A DNA stretch of 13,319 nucleotides from an uncultured Coriobacteriaceae bacterium (GTDB lineage: Bacteria > Actinomycetota > Coriobacteriia > Coriobacteriales > Eggerthellaceae). A program made the translations under genes and the position numbers. This document shows positions 12,839 through 13,319 of this stretch, piece after piece (position 1 is the stretch's first letter; each line of letters starts with the position of its first letter). The stretch spans positions 1 through 13,319 of the forward strand of contig UQDJ01000044.1 in the NCBI GenBank assembly GCA_900539675.1, in the 5' to 3' direction. Below the pieces are notes generated by a model, which saw only the letters and a program-made list of their open reading frames with translations, did no database searches and was not told where the DNA came from.

Positions 12839-13319
12839 ATGGGTTCCTGGGCTAACATAGCTTGTCTGTTACGTGCCAAAAACAACGAAGGAGGACTTTC
12901 TGTTCGTGCAACAGAAGGTCTTCCTTTTTTGCTTTCTCCTGGCATGGATGTGACGTTTGTGCCACCGCTGGTGCGTTTCCCACGCCATTCTAAGGTTGTG
13001 CGCATTGAAGGTAGCCAAGGCAAGCATCTGGTGTACTTCGAAGATATTACTAATCGCAATGATGCCGAACAGCTAGAAGGACATTTCTGTTTGGTGCGCA
13101 AGGCCGATCTACCCGCTGGTTATGATGCCGCCGAAGGATTTGATGTGGTTGACTACAGCGTTGTCGATGAGGATTTAGGGCCGTTGGGCGTGGTCGTGCG
13201 CATCGAAGAAAACCCTGCGCATCCCTTACTGGTGGTGAGCGCTGAGGGTGATCATGACGTGTTAATTCCTGTGGTGGATGAATTTATTGTGTCGGTTGAC
13301 GATGATACCCAACAAATTC
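12839..13319 (+). CDS. rimM: Ribosome maturation factor RimM, 3'-truncated by the window
   Basis: RimM binds ribosomal protein S19 and assists maturation of the 30S head. The reading frame opens at ATG 12839 (MGSWANIACLLRAKNNEGGLSVRATEGLPFLL), with TAGGAA at 12823-12828 acting as Shine-Dalgarno over the khpA stop, and stays open to the window edge, giving 160 residues. The C-terminal PRC-barrel part is recognisable from YSVVDEDLGPLGVVVRIEENPAHPLLVV and VLIPVVDEFIVSVDDDTQQI. The N-terminal domain is divergent: the usual GxHGxxGxV signature is reduced to NNEGGLSV. Position after rpsP-khpA supports the call. A few to about 20 C-terminal residues are missing. Confidence 0.88.
   Translation, partial: MGSWANIACLLRAKNNEGGLSVRATEGLPFLLSPGMDVTFVPPLVRFPRHSKVVRIEGSQGKHLVYFEDITNRNDAEQLEGHFCLVRKADLPAGYDAAEGFDVVDYSVVDEDLGPLGVVVRIEENPAHPLLVVSAEGDHDVLIPVVDEFIVSVDDDTQQI

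Noticed and set aside
1..13319. Search for CRISPR arrays, insertion sequences, tRNA/rRNA genes or a phage-defence cluster
   Set aside because: Nearly all of the window is conserved housekeeping genes with short gaps; no repeat-spacer pattern, transposase or clover-leaf sequence was seen.

Overview
The window is a compact block of housekeeping genes, all on the + strand. Gene content and order are typical of Actinobacteria: recG, rsmD, coaD, a SepIVA-like coiled-coil gene, a DUF177 (YceD) gene, rpmF, plsX, rnc, smc, ftsY, ffh, rpsP, khpA and rimM. Several proteins carry traits that, from memory, I associate with class Coriobacteriia: an insert in RecG, a short FtsY next to Ffh, and a RimM with an unusual N-terminus. 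Base composition looks close to half GC, which would fit a moderate-GC member such as a relative of Eggerthellales. The class is inference with moderate confidence; the genus is not determined.

Layout. At 1-2534, recG (entering from the left edge), rsmD and coaD are packed tightly; the rsmD and coaD starts each overlap the preceding stop by four bases. The recG reading frame is broken at about 683-716, inside a hydrophilic insert between its two helicase lobes. The gap at 2535-2768 holds a weak terminator-like hairpin, a perfect 21-bp palindrome and a possible promoter. At 2769-4169 lie the SepIVA-like gene, DUF177 and rpmF; rpmF has its own good sigma-70-type promoter. A strong intrinsic terminator follows rpmF and precedes plsX (4252-5256). 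A short leader with a perfect hairpin leads to rnc (5325-6152). Then smc, ftsY and ffh run with gaps of 4 to 13 bases (6165-12241). A gap of about 80 bases leads to rpsP, khpA and rimM; rimM runs off the right edge.

How the genes fit together. They cover DNA repair (RecG), ribosome assembly and modification (RsmD, DUF177, L32, S16, KhpA, RimM, and RNase III for rRNA processing), CoA synthesis and phospholipid initiation (CoaD, PlsX), chromosome segregation (SMC) and co-translational membrane targeting (FtsY, Ffh).

I see no mobile element, CRISPR array, tRNA or rRNA, and no new defence or biosynthetic system. The points worth a second look are the recG frame break, an Asp-to-Asn change at a metal-ligand position of RNase III plus its long basic tail, an Ala/Asp-rich expansion in the SMC hinge, the palindrome upstream of the SepIVA-like gene, and the promoter/terminator pair bracketing rpmF.
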